A stretch of DNA of 64,000 bases, from positions 92,623-156,622 of the forward strand of contig NZ_ANFM02000032.1 of assembly GCF_000333895.2 (NCBI RefSeq), read 5' to 3'. The position numbers were made by a program, and so were the translations under genes. Positions 1-8,377 of this stretch are shown here, in pieces; the first letter of the stretch is position 1, and each line of letters begins with the position of its first letter. The notes beneath the pieces were generated by a model. That model did no database searches, had not been told where the DNA came from, and saw only the letters and a list, made by a program, of their open reading frames with translations. Source of the stretch: Grimontia indica. Lineage in GTDB: Bacteria; Pseudomonadota; Gammaproteobacteria; Enterobacterales; Vibrionaceae.

Positions 1-895
1 TGTCATTGCCGATCAAAGTACCTGCACCCTGCGGGTTGGCGGTGTTTTTGATCAGACAAGGAATATGGAAACGTGCGATTGGAAGAATGGTTTTCGGGTG
101 AAGCACTTTTGCACCGAAGTAAGAAAGCTCCATGGCTTCCTGATAGCTCAGAGATTTAAGCAGTGTCGCGTCTGGCACCAAACGTGGGTCACAGCTGTAA
201 ACGCCGTCCACATCCGTCCAAATCTCACAGCATTCAGCGCGGACACACGCCGCCAACACGGCTGCAGAGTAATCAGAACCGTTACGGCCAAGGGTAACCA
301 ACTCACCTTTTTCGTTAGACGCGGTAAAGCCAGGCATCAAACCGACATGTCCGGCTGGAATTGGCTCTTTTTTGAAGCGCTCAGAAGACACTTCAATATC
401 AACGATACCTTCTACATAGTCGCCTTTGGACAGCAGGTATTTAACTGGATCGATAACGAAAGTGTTGTAGCCACGGGCTTCAAGCAACGCAGACATGGTT
501 GCAATAGAAAGGCGTTCACCTTTGCTGATGATGCGAGAGTATATGTTGTCAGGACAGAGCCCCAACAGTGCAATACCATGGATGTATTGCTTTAACTGGT
601 TCACAGAGCGCTCTAGCTTGTCATAGAGCGAAGCTTTATCGATGCTTGGCTCCATTTCTTCCAGTCCGTCAAACAAAGCAGAAAAGATCTTCCTGATCTC
701 AGCCACCTGGATCTCGGCTTCGCCATGTTTGACTGTGTTATCAATCACATCAACCAACAGGTTAGTGATCTTAGCAGGGGCGGACAGTACCGCCGATACC
801 TCACTTTGGCAGGTATTGCTGGTGATGATCTCTGCTGCGCGGCTGAATCTCTCAGCATTTGCCAGCGAAGTACCACCAAACTTTAATACTCGCAT
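1..895 (-). CDS. thrA: Bifunctional aspartokinase I / homoserine dehydrogenase I, N-terminal part (runs off window)
   Basis: Reading the minus strand from the ATG at 895 gives about 298 residues that begin [10 protein letters not shown] and contain [20 protein letters not shown] and [10 protein letters not shown], the aspartokinase signatures of the ThrA/MetL type. ThrA phosphorylates aspartate and, through its C-terminal homoserine dehydrogenase half (outside this window), reduces aspartate semialdehyde, the first and third steps of threonine synthesis. The threonine attenuator directly upstream separates it from MetL and LysC, which lack one. The reading frame is open to the window edge, so the gene is cut only by the window boundary; thrB and thrC would be expected beyond coordinate 1. 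Confidence 0.95.
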   Translation of the reverse strand, partial: MRVLKFGGTSLANAERFSRAAEIITSNTCQSEVSAVLSAPAKITNLLVDVIDNTVKHGEAEIQVAEIRKIFSALFDGLEEMEPSIDKASLYDKLERSVNQLKQYIHGIALLGLCPDNIYSRIISKGERLSIATMSALLEARGYNTFVIDPVKYLLSKGDYVEGIVDIEVSSERFKKEPIPAGHVGLMPGFTASNEKGELVTLGRNGSDYSAAVLAACVRAECCEIWTDVDGVYSCDPRLVPDATLLKSLSYQEAMELSYFGAKVLHPKTILPIARFHIPCLIKNTANPQGAGTLIGND

Positions 896-943
896 CCTTT
901 CCTCCAATTCCTTCCAGAACTCGCAAATTCAATAATAAAGGGG

Positions 944-980
944 TTAAAAAAAAGCCCGTACCTTGTTGGGTACGGGCTTC
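944..980 (-). terminator. thr operon attenuator terminator
   Basis: On the minus strand an 11-bp stem (952-962 pairing with 969-979, core AAGCCCGTACC) is followed by a run of U residues (953 down to 944). It lies between the thrL stop codon and the thrA start, the place of the attenuator in enterobacterial thr operons. The terminator would form when ribosomes clear the Thr/Ile codons of thrL without stalling. Confidence 0.9.
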
Positions 981-1000
981 TTTTTAAAATTCTGTGCATG

Positions 1001-1072
1001 TCAGCCCGCACCCGCACCAATGGTGTTGGTAATAATGGTGATAATGGTTGTAGTGCCGACTGTTTTAAGCAT
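1001..1072 (-). CDS. thrL: thr operon leader peptide, 23 residues
   Basis: The minus-strand ORF from ATG at 1072 to TGA at 1001 encodes a 23-residue peptide. By my count it has seven Thr and six Ile in the body (TTTIITIITNTI, plus Thr4) and ends GAGAG, like E. coli ThrL (which ends GNGAG). The dense Thr and Ile codons are the regulatory device: scarcity of charged tRNA-Thr or tRNA-Ile stalls the ribosome and prevents the downstream terminator. An AAGG-type ribosome site lies just upstream. The start, stop and position 23 nt before the attenuator stem fit the family closely. Confidence 0.92.
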   Translation of the reverse strand: MLKTVGTTTIITIITNTIGAGAG

Positions 1073-1099
1073 GGCTTTTTAACCTTCCGTGCTGCGTTT

Positions 1100-1128
1100 T
1101 TATAACCTTTACCGAACAAGGGTATCAA
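1100..1128 (-). promoter_or_regulatory. sigma-70-like promoter of the thr operon
   Basis: On the minus strand TTGATA (plus 1123-1128) and TTATAA (plus 1100-1105) are 17 bp apart, near-consensus -35 and -10 hexamers. They lie about 28 bp upstream of the thrL start codon, which suits a short leader transcript. This is inferred from the hexamers and spacing only. Confidence 0.6.
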
Positions 1129-1304
1129 GGTCAACAAAAATTTAAGTTATCTCTCAAAAAAACGCTTCATTTCGCAAGTATTTCTAACGAATTTAAAAGA
1201 TGAGAAACCGCACCATTTACCAGCATCTTCCTTGCTAAGAATGATTAAGGCAGACATAGTTAGTTGAATTGGACAGAAAATCAGCAACCGCGAAGGAGGG
1301 AACC

Positions 1305-3020
1305 ATGGCAGTTGCGATGGAGGAATTGGTCGCCCAGACCATATTGCAAGGCTCTGATGCCATGTATGGCCGATTTTTAGATGTCACAGCTGGGGCACAG
1401 GAAAGGTTTGAGGCCCGCGACTGGAAAAGCGTGCAAAAAGCCCTGAAAACCCGCATTAACTTTTATGACCACCATGTGGGTCTTGTCAGCCAGCAGCTCA
1501 AGACCATGCTAGGGCGCCAACACGCCACCCGCTCCTTCCTGATGGCGGTAAAAGCGGAATACAGCCGTTTGCTGGATGATTACCCGCGTTATGACATCGC
1601 GGAAAGTTTTTTTAACTCTGTCTATTGTCGGATGTTCGATCACCGCAACATCCGCCGTGAGAAGTTGTTTGTAAACAGCTCTCAAGGTGGCCGCATTCCA
1701 AAGTACCCAACGCCATTACTCAAACGTTACTCTTCCGACAGAAAACTGATCCAAACCATTGAGCGTGTTCTGGATGACACCCCTTTCACTCTGCCGTGGG
1801 TCAACAAGGCAAGGGACATTCACCGTATAGTCGAAGCCATGCAACGCAGGCTAGGCCCGCAATTAACTGAAGAAGTCACCATCGACATGGTGCGCGAACC
1901 TTTTTACCGGAATAAAGCCGCCTACCTGATTGGCCGCATAGATATGGCGAATCAGGTTCGCCCCTTGGTGTTGCCCATTCTGGTGAACTCAAAAGGCGAG
2001 TTGTATGTGGATGCCTGTATTACTGACTCTGACGAGCTCAGTGTGATCTTTGGCTTCGCCCGCTCTTACTTTATGGTGTTCGCCCCTGCACCCGCTGCGT
2101 TGGTTGATTTTCTTAACCTTCTGATGCCCCATAAAACGCCAGCCCAGCTCTACACGGCGATTGGATGTCAGAAACACGGCAAGACTGAGCTCTACAGGGA
2201 GTTCCTTCACCATATCGAATCTTCTGATGATCAGTTCGTTATTGCACCGGGGATCAAAGGGATGGTCATGTCGGTGTTCACGCTTCCATCTTATGGCTTT
2301 GTCTTTAAGATCATCAAAGACAGATTCGCCCCGCAGAAAGACATCACCCACGCGGTAGTCAAAGAGAAATACCGCTTGGTTAAAGAGCATGACCGGGTTG
2401 GACGCATGGCCGATACCCTGGATTATCGCAATTTCATTTTCCCGAGAGAACGTTTTAGCGAAGAGTTGATTGAAGAGTTACTTGAGGTTGCACCATCACT
2501 GATCAAACTGACCAAAAATGAAGTTCATATTCGCCACCTCTATATGGAACGCAGGATGATCCCGCTTAATATCTACCTTGAGCAGGCAGATGACGATGAG
2601 TTGAGAAATGCTGTTCAGGAATATGGCGACGCAATCAAACAGCTGGCTGCGGCCAATATTTTTGCCGGTGACATGCTATTCAAGAACTTTGGTGTGTCGC
2701 GTCACAGCCGGGTGATCTTCTACGATTACGATGAGATTTCTTATCTGACCGAAGTGAATTTCCGCAAAATTCCGCCACCTCGCTTTCCTGAAGACGAAAT
2801 GGCTGCGGAGCCTTGGTATAGCGTGGGAGAGTTTGACGTTTTCCCGGAAGAATTCCGTACTTTCCTACTCATTAATCCAAAGATCCGAGCTCTGTTCGAT
2901 GAGCTTCATTCTGATCTCTTTGATGCAAGCTACTGGAAAGACCTGCAAGAGAACATCAAACAAGGTCAATTTAACGACGTATTCCCTTATAGCGATGAGT
3001 GTCGTTTCACGAATCAGTAA
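1305..3020 (+). CDS. aceK: Isocitrate dehydrogenase kinase/phosphatase
   Basis: The 571-residue product has the full AceK length and conserved blocks, including the N-terminal [20 protein letters not shown] and the kinase P-loop-like APGIKGMVM around residue 315. AceK phosphorylates and dephosphorylates isocitrate dehydrogenase, switching carbon between the TCA cycle and the glyoxylate bypass. The start at 1305 is chosen because AGGAGG (1294-1299) lies 5 bp upstream and the sequence from there aligns with the family start; the open frame extends 12 codons further up to 1269. In E. coli aceK is the third gene of aceBAK. Here no aceA or aceB is adjacent: the neighbours are thrA (divergent) and a small membrane-barrel gene, so aceK must be expressed on its own. 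Confidence 0.93.
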   Translation: MAVAMEELVAQTILQGSDAMYGRFLDVTAGAQERFEARDWKSVQKALKTRINFYDHHVGLVSQQLKTMLGRQHATRSFLMAVKAEYSRLLDDYPRYDIAESFFNSVYCRMFDHRNIRREKLFVNSSQGGRIPKYPTPLLKRYSSDRKLIQTIERVLDDTPFTLPWVNKARDIHRIVEAMQRRLGPQLTEEVTIDMVREPFYRNKAAYLIGRIDMANQVRPLVLPILVNSKGELYVDACITDSDELSVIFGFARSYFMVFAPAPAALVDFLNLLMPHKTPAQLYTAIGCQKHGKTELYREFLHHIESSDDQFVIAPGIKGMVMSVFTLPSYGFVFKIIKDRFAPQKDITHAVVKEKYRLVKEHDRVGRMADTLDYRNFIFPRERFSEELIEELLEVAPSLIKLTKNEVHIRHLYMERRMIPLNIYLEQADDDELRNAVQEYGDAIKQLAAANIFAGDMLFKNFGVSRHSRVIFYDYDEISYLTEVNFRKIPPPRFPEDEMAAEPWYSVGEFDVFPEEFRTFLLINPKIRALFDELHSDLFDASYWKDLQENIKQGQFNDVFPYSDECRFTNQ

Positions 3021-3220
3021 AAATGAGACGCTGAGCAATCGGCGTCAATTTTCGAACACAATTTAGGCATGCCGCTTGCTTAATAATTAACCGCCCAACG
3101 TATTCGACGAAAAATTGCCACATGCACAATGTGGTGGCGTAACCGACTGAATATACAGGCAGGGTGAGAGGGGAACCGAAATTTACCGATCTCTCTTTAT
3201 CAAAAACAAAACAAGTGAAC

Positions 3221-3240
3221 TAGACTGAAAACTCAGTCTA
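3221..3240. promoter_or_regulatory. Inverted repeat, possible TetR-family operator
   Basis: TAGACTGA and TCAGTCTA form a perfect 8-bp inverted repeat around AAAC. It sits 28 bp before the start codon of the following gene, in the likely promoter or untranslated leader. TAGAC...GTCTA half-sites are typical of TetR/NemR-type repressors. No regulator gene is adjacent, so the assignment is inference. As RNA it could also form a short hairpin. Confidence 0.4.
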
Positions 3241-3268
3241 ATAAGAACGAATCAGGGAAGGTGGCATA

Positions 3269-3742
3269 ATGAAAAAAATCCTGCTCGCCGTTACCCTGCA
3301 ATCAGTGGCGTTTTTTGCATTCGCGCAGGGTTCGTTACCGCTGTATGAATACGATGACGGAAACCAGAAAGCCTGGTTTTCGAGCTCCATTACAACTGGC
3401 AATCAAAGCTATGACAGTTGGACCATCAGTTCCGGTTATCACTATCCGGTGTTGAAAAACGTGAACGTGTATTTGGGAACTGAAGTCACGACTGAAACTG
3501 ATCACAGTGCTAGCAGCAAAGGGTTGCTCAGTGGCATCCAATACAACTTTAACGAAAAGCTAAGTATCGGCAGTTCCGTTCAGGCTGAACGCGTCAATGA
3601 AGAAACCATCGGTGTGGTGGGAATGAGCAGCCAGTTACGTCTGACAGACAAGCTCAATCTGGAAGCCAAGTTCGATTACAACCTCAACCAGACACCAGCA
3701 GCCTCTGCCAATTATCAGCTCGGCGTGGGTTATCGTTTCTAG
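3269..3742 (+). CDS. Small exported protein, probable 8-strand-type outer membrane barrel, unknown function
   Basis: The 157-residue protein begins with a clear signal peptide (MKKILLAVTLQSVAFFAFA, cleavage likely before QG). The mature part alternates polar and hydrophobic residues in strand-like segments (AWFSSSITTG, SWTISSGYHY, VNVYLGTEVT, LSIGSSVQAE, QLGVGYRF) and ends in Phe, the usual C-terminal signature of a BAM-assembled barrel. I do not recognise the family, and the length suits a small barrel of about eight strands. It is a single-gene unit with AGGGAAGG upstream of the ATG and a terminator after it. The inverted repeat at 3221-3240 suggests regulated expression. Confidence 0.6.
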   Translation: MKKILLAVTLQSVAFFAFAQGSLPLYEYDDGNQKAWFSSSITTGNQSYDSWTISSGYHYPVLKNVNVYLGTEVTTETDHSASSKGLLSGIQYNFNEKLSIGSSVQAERVNEETIGVVGMSSQLRLTDKLNLEAKFDYNLNQTPAASANYQLGVGYRF

Positions 3743-3761
3743 CCCAACCTGCTGCAAAGAG

Positions 3762-3786
3762 AAAAACCGCCTGTTGGCGGTTTTTT
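3762..3786. terminator. Bidirectional intrinsic terminator
   Basis: CCGCC (3767-3771) and GGCGG (3776-3780) pair around TGTT and are flanked by A5 and T6 runs. The element can stop the rightward barrel gene and, in reverse, the convergent RraA-family gene. Confidence 0.85.
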
Positions 3787-3808
3787 CGTTTCAGGCTTTA
3801 GACAGCTT

Positions 3809-4303
3809 TTAAGATGGCTCGCCAAACTCTAGCGGGTGCTGACTGATCATCACACCATTAAGATCAGCAAACAGATAATCCCCTGGAGAGATGGGAACCC
3901 CTTCAATACGGAGCTGAACATCTTCATCGCCCAGACCACGCTTTTCGGTTTTGATCGGGCAAACGCCCAAGGCTTTTACACCAAGCGCCATCTCACTTAA
4001 TGCACCAGCATCACGGACAGCACCATAGATCACTATGCCTTCCCAACCATTTTCTACCGCTCGCTCGGCCAGCAAGTCGCCCAGTAAAGCTTTATTGAGA
4101 TTGCCATGTCCATCCACGACCAAAACGCGACCCGCACCGGGCTTACCCAGAATATCACGCACCTTGGAGTTGTCTTCATAGCAACGAAGCGTTTCCACCC
4201 GGCCAAAGAAAACGTGCTTTCCACCAAAATCTCGCCACTGAACAGGTACCCATTGCACTTCATCGCCATGTGCATCACTGATATCAGGCAGTAAGTCTTC
4301 CAT
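3809..4303 (-). CDS. RraA-family protein (RNase E inhibitor-like / HMG aldolase-like fold)
   Basis: The 164-residue product carries RraA-family blocks: GRVETLRCYEDN, GRVLVVDGHGNLNKALLGD, GWEGIVIYGAVRD and GDYLFADLNGVMIS. Family members are either RraA, which binds and inhibits RNase E, or 4-hydroxy-4-methyl-2-oxoglutarate aldolases with the same fold. The GDxxAxRA aldolase signature is only partly visible here (GDLLAERA), so I keep the family-level name. The start at 4303 follows AGGAGG at 4308-4313; an in-frame ATG at 4318 lies upstream of that ribosome site and is less likely. E. coli rraA sits beside menA, and no menA is present here, so this may be a paralogue. Confidence 0.75.
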   Translation of the reverse strand: MEDLLPDISDAHGDEVQWVPVQWRDFGGKHVFFGRVETLRCYEDNSKVRDILGKPGAGRVLVVDGHGNLNKALLGDLLAERAVENGWEGIVIYGAVRDAGALSEMALGVKALGVCPIKTEKRGLGDEDVQLRIEGVPISPGDYLFADLNGVMISQHPLEFGEPS

Positions 4304-4708
4304 GCTTCCTCCTCTCAAGTATCTGTATCAAGCTAGCAAGATCCGCCCGCTTCGCCTTTCCCAACTTCCATAAAGCTGGCATAGCTCACTCAAACTTTGG
4401 TGTTAGTGACAAAGTGGGATTGAGTTGTGGTCAATTTCGGAAACTTACGCATAATTCCAAGTAACTCTTAGATATAAAGGGAAAAAGCGTGTGTGTAACG
4501 GTACGCAATTTTCTCCTTTTTAGGCGTGACTGGCAGAGTGCTCTCAACAGGAGATAGTTGACCGGTATGCAACAAAATGGTCTGATAAAAGCGTTTTTAC
4601 ACAATATTCACACCTGTGGTAATAGTACGAAAAAGTTAATTCGAGTTTGTAAAATTCCGCGGAGTTTTTAAACCAGAATTCCACCAAATGCGACCACAGA
4701 GGGCGAGA

Positions 4709-4722
4709 TTGACGTATATCAA
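4709..4722. promoter_or_regulatory. FNR-like binding site upstream of arcA
   Basis: TTGACGTATATCAA matches the FNR consensus TTGAT-N4-ATCAA at 9 of 10 defined bases. FNR activates arcA anaerobically in E. coli, so a site upstream of arcA fits. It lies about 330 bp before the arcA start, implying a long leader or a distal promoter. Confidence 0.5.
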
Positions 4723-4988
4723 TAAAGATTGAAAAAAGTTGCGTTGATTTATTACTAAATATTGTTAGCACGCTGTTAAATGAATACAATCAGCGCTATC
4801 CAAAGGATTAGCTGGTCAAAATGAGTTGACCAGTAGTATGCAGGGCGAAAAATCGCAACTGCAACCAGCTTCTCTAGGGATGGCGTTTGTATCAGGAAAG
4901 TATGCTCGTAAAGCGCATCAATCGGTTTGATATACTTTTCCTGTTTGTAAATTTTCTTCACAGGGTCGATAAGACACTGTGGTTGATT

Positions 4989-5013
4989 GGGGAGACGCCT
5001 TTTCGCTGTCCCC
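4989..5013 (+). other. Hairpin in the arcA leader
   Basis: GGGGA (4989-4993) pairs with TCCCC (5009-5013), and a C-G step inside could extend the stem. It ends 35 bp before the arcA start. No U tract follows, so it is not a terminator; it may shape the leader near a weak ribosome site. Confidence 0.35.
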
Positions 5014-5048
5014 AGTACCAGATTCCTTAAAGAAATTAGGTAACGCCA

Positions 5049-5768
5049 ATGCAAACCCCTCACATTCTGATTGTTGAAGACGAACACGTAACTCGTAATA
5101 CGCTGAAAAGCATCTTCGAAGCAGAAGGTTATACCGTTCTGGAAGCCAACGATGGCGAAGAAATGCATCAAGTGCTTTCTAACAATCAGGTTCACCTGGT
5201 TATCATGGACATCAACCTGCCTGGTAAAAACGGTCTTCTGCTCGCTCGTGAACTGCGTGAGCAAGGTGATATGGCGCTGATGTTCCTGACTGGTCGTGAC
5301 AACGAAGTTGACAAGATCCTGGGTCTGGAAATCGGTGCGGATGACTACATCACCAAACCATTTAACCCACGCGAACTAACTATCCGTGCACGTAACCTGC
5401 TGACCCGCGCGATGAGCCAAGGCGCACTGCCAGAAGACAAGCGTTCTGTTGACCGTTATGTGTTCAATGGCTGGACGCTGGACATCAACAGCCGTTCACT
5501 GATCAGCCCAGACAGCGAGCAGTTCAAACTGCCACGCTCTGAGTTCCGTGCCCTGCTGCACTTCTGTGAAAACCCGGGCAAGATTCAAACCCGTGCAGAT
5601 CTTCTGAAGAAGATGACCGGACGTGAGTTGAAACCACACGACCGTACTGTTGACGTGACTATCCGTCGTATCCGTAAGCACTTTGAGTCTTTCGGTGACA
5701 CACCGGAAATCATCGCGACGATTCACGGTGAAGGTTACCGCTTCTGTGGTGAGCTGGAAGAAGTCTAA
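5049..5768 (+). CDS. arcA: Two-component response regulator ArcA
   Basis: The 239-residue OmpR/PhoB-type regulator has a receiver domain (about 1-120) with Asp11, phospho-acceptor Asp54 in VIMDINLPG, and Lys in [10 protein letters not shown] winged-helix domain follows (about 135-235, ending [13 protein letters not shown]). ArcA-P represses aerobic respiration and TCA genes when oxygen is low. The start at 5049 matches the family start ([12 protein letters not shown]), although the ribosome site TTAGG is weak. Unlike E. coli, where arcA and arcB are unlinked, its cognate sensor arcB lies directly convergent, sharing the terminator at 5791-5816. Confidence 0.97.
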   Translation: MQTPHILIVEDEHVTRNTLKSIFEAEGYTVLEANDGEEMHQVLSNNQVHLVIMDINLPGKNGLLLARELREQGDMALMFLTGRDNEVDKILGLEIGADDYITKPFNPRELTIRARNLLTRAMSQGALPEDKRSVDRYVFNGWTLDINSRSLISPDSEQFKLPRSEFRALLHFCENPGKIQTRADLLKKMTGRELKPHDRTVDVTIRRIRKHFESFGDTPEIIATIHGEGYRFCGELEEV

Positions 5769-5790
5769 TTTCTTCCGGAAAGCTTATAAG

Positions 5791-5816
5791 AAAGGCCTGC
5801 AATGCAGGCCTTTTTG
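5791..5816. terminator. arcA terminator, can serve arcB in reverse
   Basis: AAAGGCCTGC (5791-5800) and GCAGGCCTTT (5804-5813) form a 10-bp stem with an AAT loop and T-rich flank on the plus strand. The A-rich left side gives a shorter U tract for the convergent arcB transcript. Confidence 0.85.
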
Positions 5817-5886
5817 TTATCTGAAAGTCTTTTATTAAAGAAAAGGAACCTCGAAATTTAGGCTCCTTCTCCTAACTTGTGAGCGG

Positions 5887-8238
5887 CTAAACCTCTTTAG
5901 AATAATCCTCAAGCCACTGTTTGAGCACTTCCAGATCCTGAACATAGCCTTCTTTGATTTCATCGACCCAGTCAGCAATATTCTCCCACCAAGCTGGCAA
6001 CTCTGGCGATTGCGCTTTCTGCGCCACTTTCTGGATATGTTTCAGACCGATTGACCCAGCTGCACCTTTGATTTTGTGTGCTTCACTGGCAATACCATCC
6101 TGATCTTTCGCCGTCATATTGCTTTCGAGGATATGGATGTATTCCGGCATCAAGTCTTCAAACATCTTGATGCTCTGGAACACAGGCTCAGGACCTACGA
6201 TATCAACGTAGGAGGTCAGCATTTCCAGATCAAGAAGCTTATCCAACATGTCATTACCCGGCTTCTTACGCTTTTTCACTTCCGCGGCTTCTGTCGCGAC
6301 AGGACATTGCAGCGCGAGCCGCTCTATCACCTCTGCTACTGCAGAGACACTGATCGGCTTGCTAATCGCATCGTCCATGCCATTTCGGATGTATTCGGTT
6401 TTGTCTTTAATGACATTCGCGGTCAACGCCACCAAAGGGGGTAATGCATCACCACTGTTTCTCAGCGTCTGGGCAATATCAAAGCCCGTCATGTCAGGCA
6501 GTTGGATATCAAGAAGAAGGAGATCGTACTCAGATTGCGGGTACATGTTCAGTGCTTCCTGCCCACTCCTTGCAACATCCACCGAATGACCCAGACTTTC
6601 CAGCAGGTTGGTAGCGACCGTGATGTTAAGCTCAATGTCTTCCACCAGCAGAATGTGCAATGGACTTTGCTCTGCGTTCACCTTCTCTTTATTCGACACT
6701 GGCGCGCACACAGGCACAGACAATGTCACGGTGAAGTTACTGCCTTCCCCAACCTCACTGTCGACAGTAATATCGCCGTTCATCAGTCGGGCTAATTTAC
6801 GGGAAACCGCCAAACCAATCCCAGTACCCACAGCATGAAGATTATCCTCACCCTGCTTCACCTGGTAATACATGGCGAAGATCTTGTCTTGTTCTTCCTG
6901 CGGTATACCGACGCCGCTGTCTTCCACATCAAACTGCAAGTGCGCCATATCGTCTTCAATATCGCAACTGACTGTGACATTCACAGCGCCCTGCTTGGTA
7001 AACTTCACCGCATTGCCGACAAGGTTCCAAAGGATCTGACGAAGACGTGTGGCATCCACTTTCACCGCAGGTGGCAGATCCGTCAGCCTGTCCAGCGTAA
7101 AGCGAAGGCCATTTTGCTGCGCCATCAGTGCACTGATGTTTTCAATCTCTGAGACAAAGTCTGGGAAATCCAAAGGCTGTGGCATCAACTCAAGACGGCT
7201 TCGGTCAGACTTATCCATATCAATGATGTCGTTAAAGATATTGCCTAACGTAATCGCACTGACATGAATGGTTCTGAGGTACCCCAACTGCTCTTCAGAC
7301 AAGCGGGTTTCAAGCAGCATTCGGCTGAGGCCTACAATACCGTTCAGCGGCGTACGAAGTTCGTGACTGATGGTGGAGATAAACGCGGTTTTGTCCCGGC
7401 TCGCCTTTTCGAGAGCATCCTGATAACGCTTACGCTCAGTGATCTCACGACCAAAACCTACCAGGCCAAGGCGTCTGCCATCACGTGAGTAGAAAGGTAG
7501 TTTGCGCAGTTCAAAGTAAGCTTTGCGACCGTCTTTGTATTCCAGCCACTGCTCGTAAGTCAGAGACACATTGTTATCAAACACTTGTTGGTCAGTTTCC
7601 ACCACTTTGCTGGCGATGTCTTCACGGTAAACATCCCAAGGCGTCAGACCCACCAGATCTTTTTCTTTCTTACCGGTTAAATCTTCCATCGCGCGGTTAC
7701 AACCGGAGAACTGGCCTTTTTCATTTCGGTAGTAAATCAAATCCGGCGAAGCATCAATGAACGAGCGCAGCAGCGCGGTTTGCTCTGCCAATTCCACCTG
7801 CGCCTTTTCGCGCTGATAGACCTCGTTTTCCAAATCTTGCATCGCTTCTTCGCGTGCTTCCTCTGCGCGTTTACGCTCCTCTATTTCCAAGTTTAGCTGG
7901 GTGATATTTTCGGTTAGCTGGCGGTTGAGCTCCATATCACGGGCACGCATTTCTTCGAGCTTGGAAACCAGTTTGGATAATCGTTGCCGGGATTCTTCTA
8001 GCTGATCGACGACAACAGAAAGGAAATACACCGCCCAAGGGGTGATAAGCAAGCCAAAGAAAACGGAGCGAACGATATCTGTGTCATGCACCGTGCCGTT
8101 CAAAACAAGGGTAATACCGACTTGCACAATCACCGCAAGAGCCACAAGAGCCAGCGCAAGCAACATACTGAACCTGACCAGCCCAAGCTTGACCAGCAGA
8201 TCCACGTAATACTGCGCTAAAAGTTTAATTTGCTTCAT
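5887..8238 (-). CDS. arcB: Hybrid sensor kinase ArcB
   Basis: The 783-residue tripartite sensor has two N-terminal membrane segments (about 22-45 and 57-77), a coiled-coil linker (80-150), and a PAS domain (about 152-270). A HisKA domain follows with His292 in ISHELRTPLNG, then an HATPase with N-, G1- and G2-box motifs (NLVGNAVKF, DSGVGI, GTGIGLA). A receiver has Asp577 in LLLLDIQLPD, and a C-terminal Hpt has His721 in AHKIKGAAGS. It autophosphorylates under low respiration and passes phosphate to ArcA via the His-Asp-His relay. Of the two PAS cysteines that act as the redox switch in E. coli (Cys180, Cys241), Cys180 is kept but position 241 is Tyr (GRKAYFELRK). Cys residues also occur at 425, 511 and 645. 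Confidence 0.96.
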   Translation of the reverse strand: MKQIKLLAQYYVDLLVKLGLVRFSMLLALALVALAVIVQVGITLVLNGTVHDTDIVRSVFFGLLITPWAVYFLSVVVDQLEESRQRLSKLVSKLEEMRARDMELNRQLTENITQLNLEIEERKRAEEAREEAMQDLENEVYQREKAQVELAEQTALLRSFIDASPDLIYYRNEKGQFSGCNRAMEDLTGKKEKDLVGLTPWDVYREDIASKVVETDQQVFDNNVSLTYEQWLEYKDGRKAYFELRKLPFYSRDGRRLGLVGFGREITERKRYQDALEKASRDKTAFISTISHELRTPLNGIVGLSRMLLETRLSEEQLGYLRTIHVSAITLGNIFNDIIDMDKSDRSRLELMPQPLDFPDFVSEIENISALMAQQNGLRFTLDRLTDLPPAVKVDATRLRQILWNLVGNAVKFTKQGAVNVTVSCDIEDDMAHLQFDVEDSGVGIPQEEQDKIFAMYYQVKQGEDNLHAVGTGIGLAVSRKLARLMNGDITVDSEVGEGSNFTVTLSVPVCAPVSNKEKVNAEQSPLHILLVEDIELNITVATNLLESLGHSVDVARSGQEALNMYPQSEYDLLLLDIQLPDMTGFDIAQTLRNSGDALPPLVALTANVIKDKTEYIRNGMDDAISKPISVSAVAEVIERLALQCPVATEAAEVKKRKKPGNDMLDKLLDLEMLTSYVDIVGPEPVFQSIKMFEDLMPEYIHILESNMTAKDQDGIASEAHKIKGAAGSIGLKHIQKVAQKAQSPELPAWWENIADWVDEIKEGYVQDLEVLKQWLEDYSKEV

Positions 8239-8325
8239 TGAACATCCAGATCAACAGAAATAAGAAGTGGCTGAATCGGCCTTGAATCAGCTTGGGAAAA
8301 TAATAACGCTGGGGGCGGAGAAGCT

Positions 8326-8356
8326 AAAGAAAAAGGGGCGGATTAATCCGCCCCTT
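8326..8356 (-). terminator. Terminator of the GGDEF gene
   Basis: The perfect palindrome AAGGGGCGG-ATTAAT-CCGCCCCTT (8333-8356) is followed on the minus strand by a T-rich tail (plus A-rich 8326-8334). It separates the diguanylate cyclase transcript from arcB. Confidence 0.85.
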
Positions 8357-8377
8357 CGACAAATTTAGTATTAAGAA

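Larger units (their letters stand above)
4304..5048 (+). other. Long intergenic region with the arcA control region
   Basis: The 745 bp between the RraA-family gene and arcA hold no convincing ORF on either strand. It is A+T-rich around 4700-4790, where an FNR-like site lies, and has a hairpin just before arcA. E. coli arcA also has a long, multi-promoter upstream region. The first half (4319-4650) shows nothing I can name. Confidence 0.6.

Noticed and set aside
65..935. Plus-strand ORFs at the left edge
   Set aside because: They lie antisense to thrA, whose minus-strand frame is conserved throughout.
4776..5264. Minus-strand ORF upstream of arcA
   Set aside because: It overlaps the conserved arcA start in antisense and has no ribosome site; likely chance.
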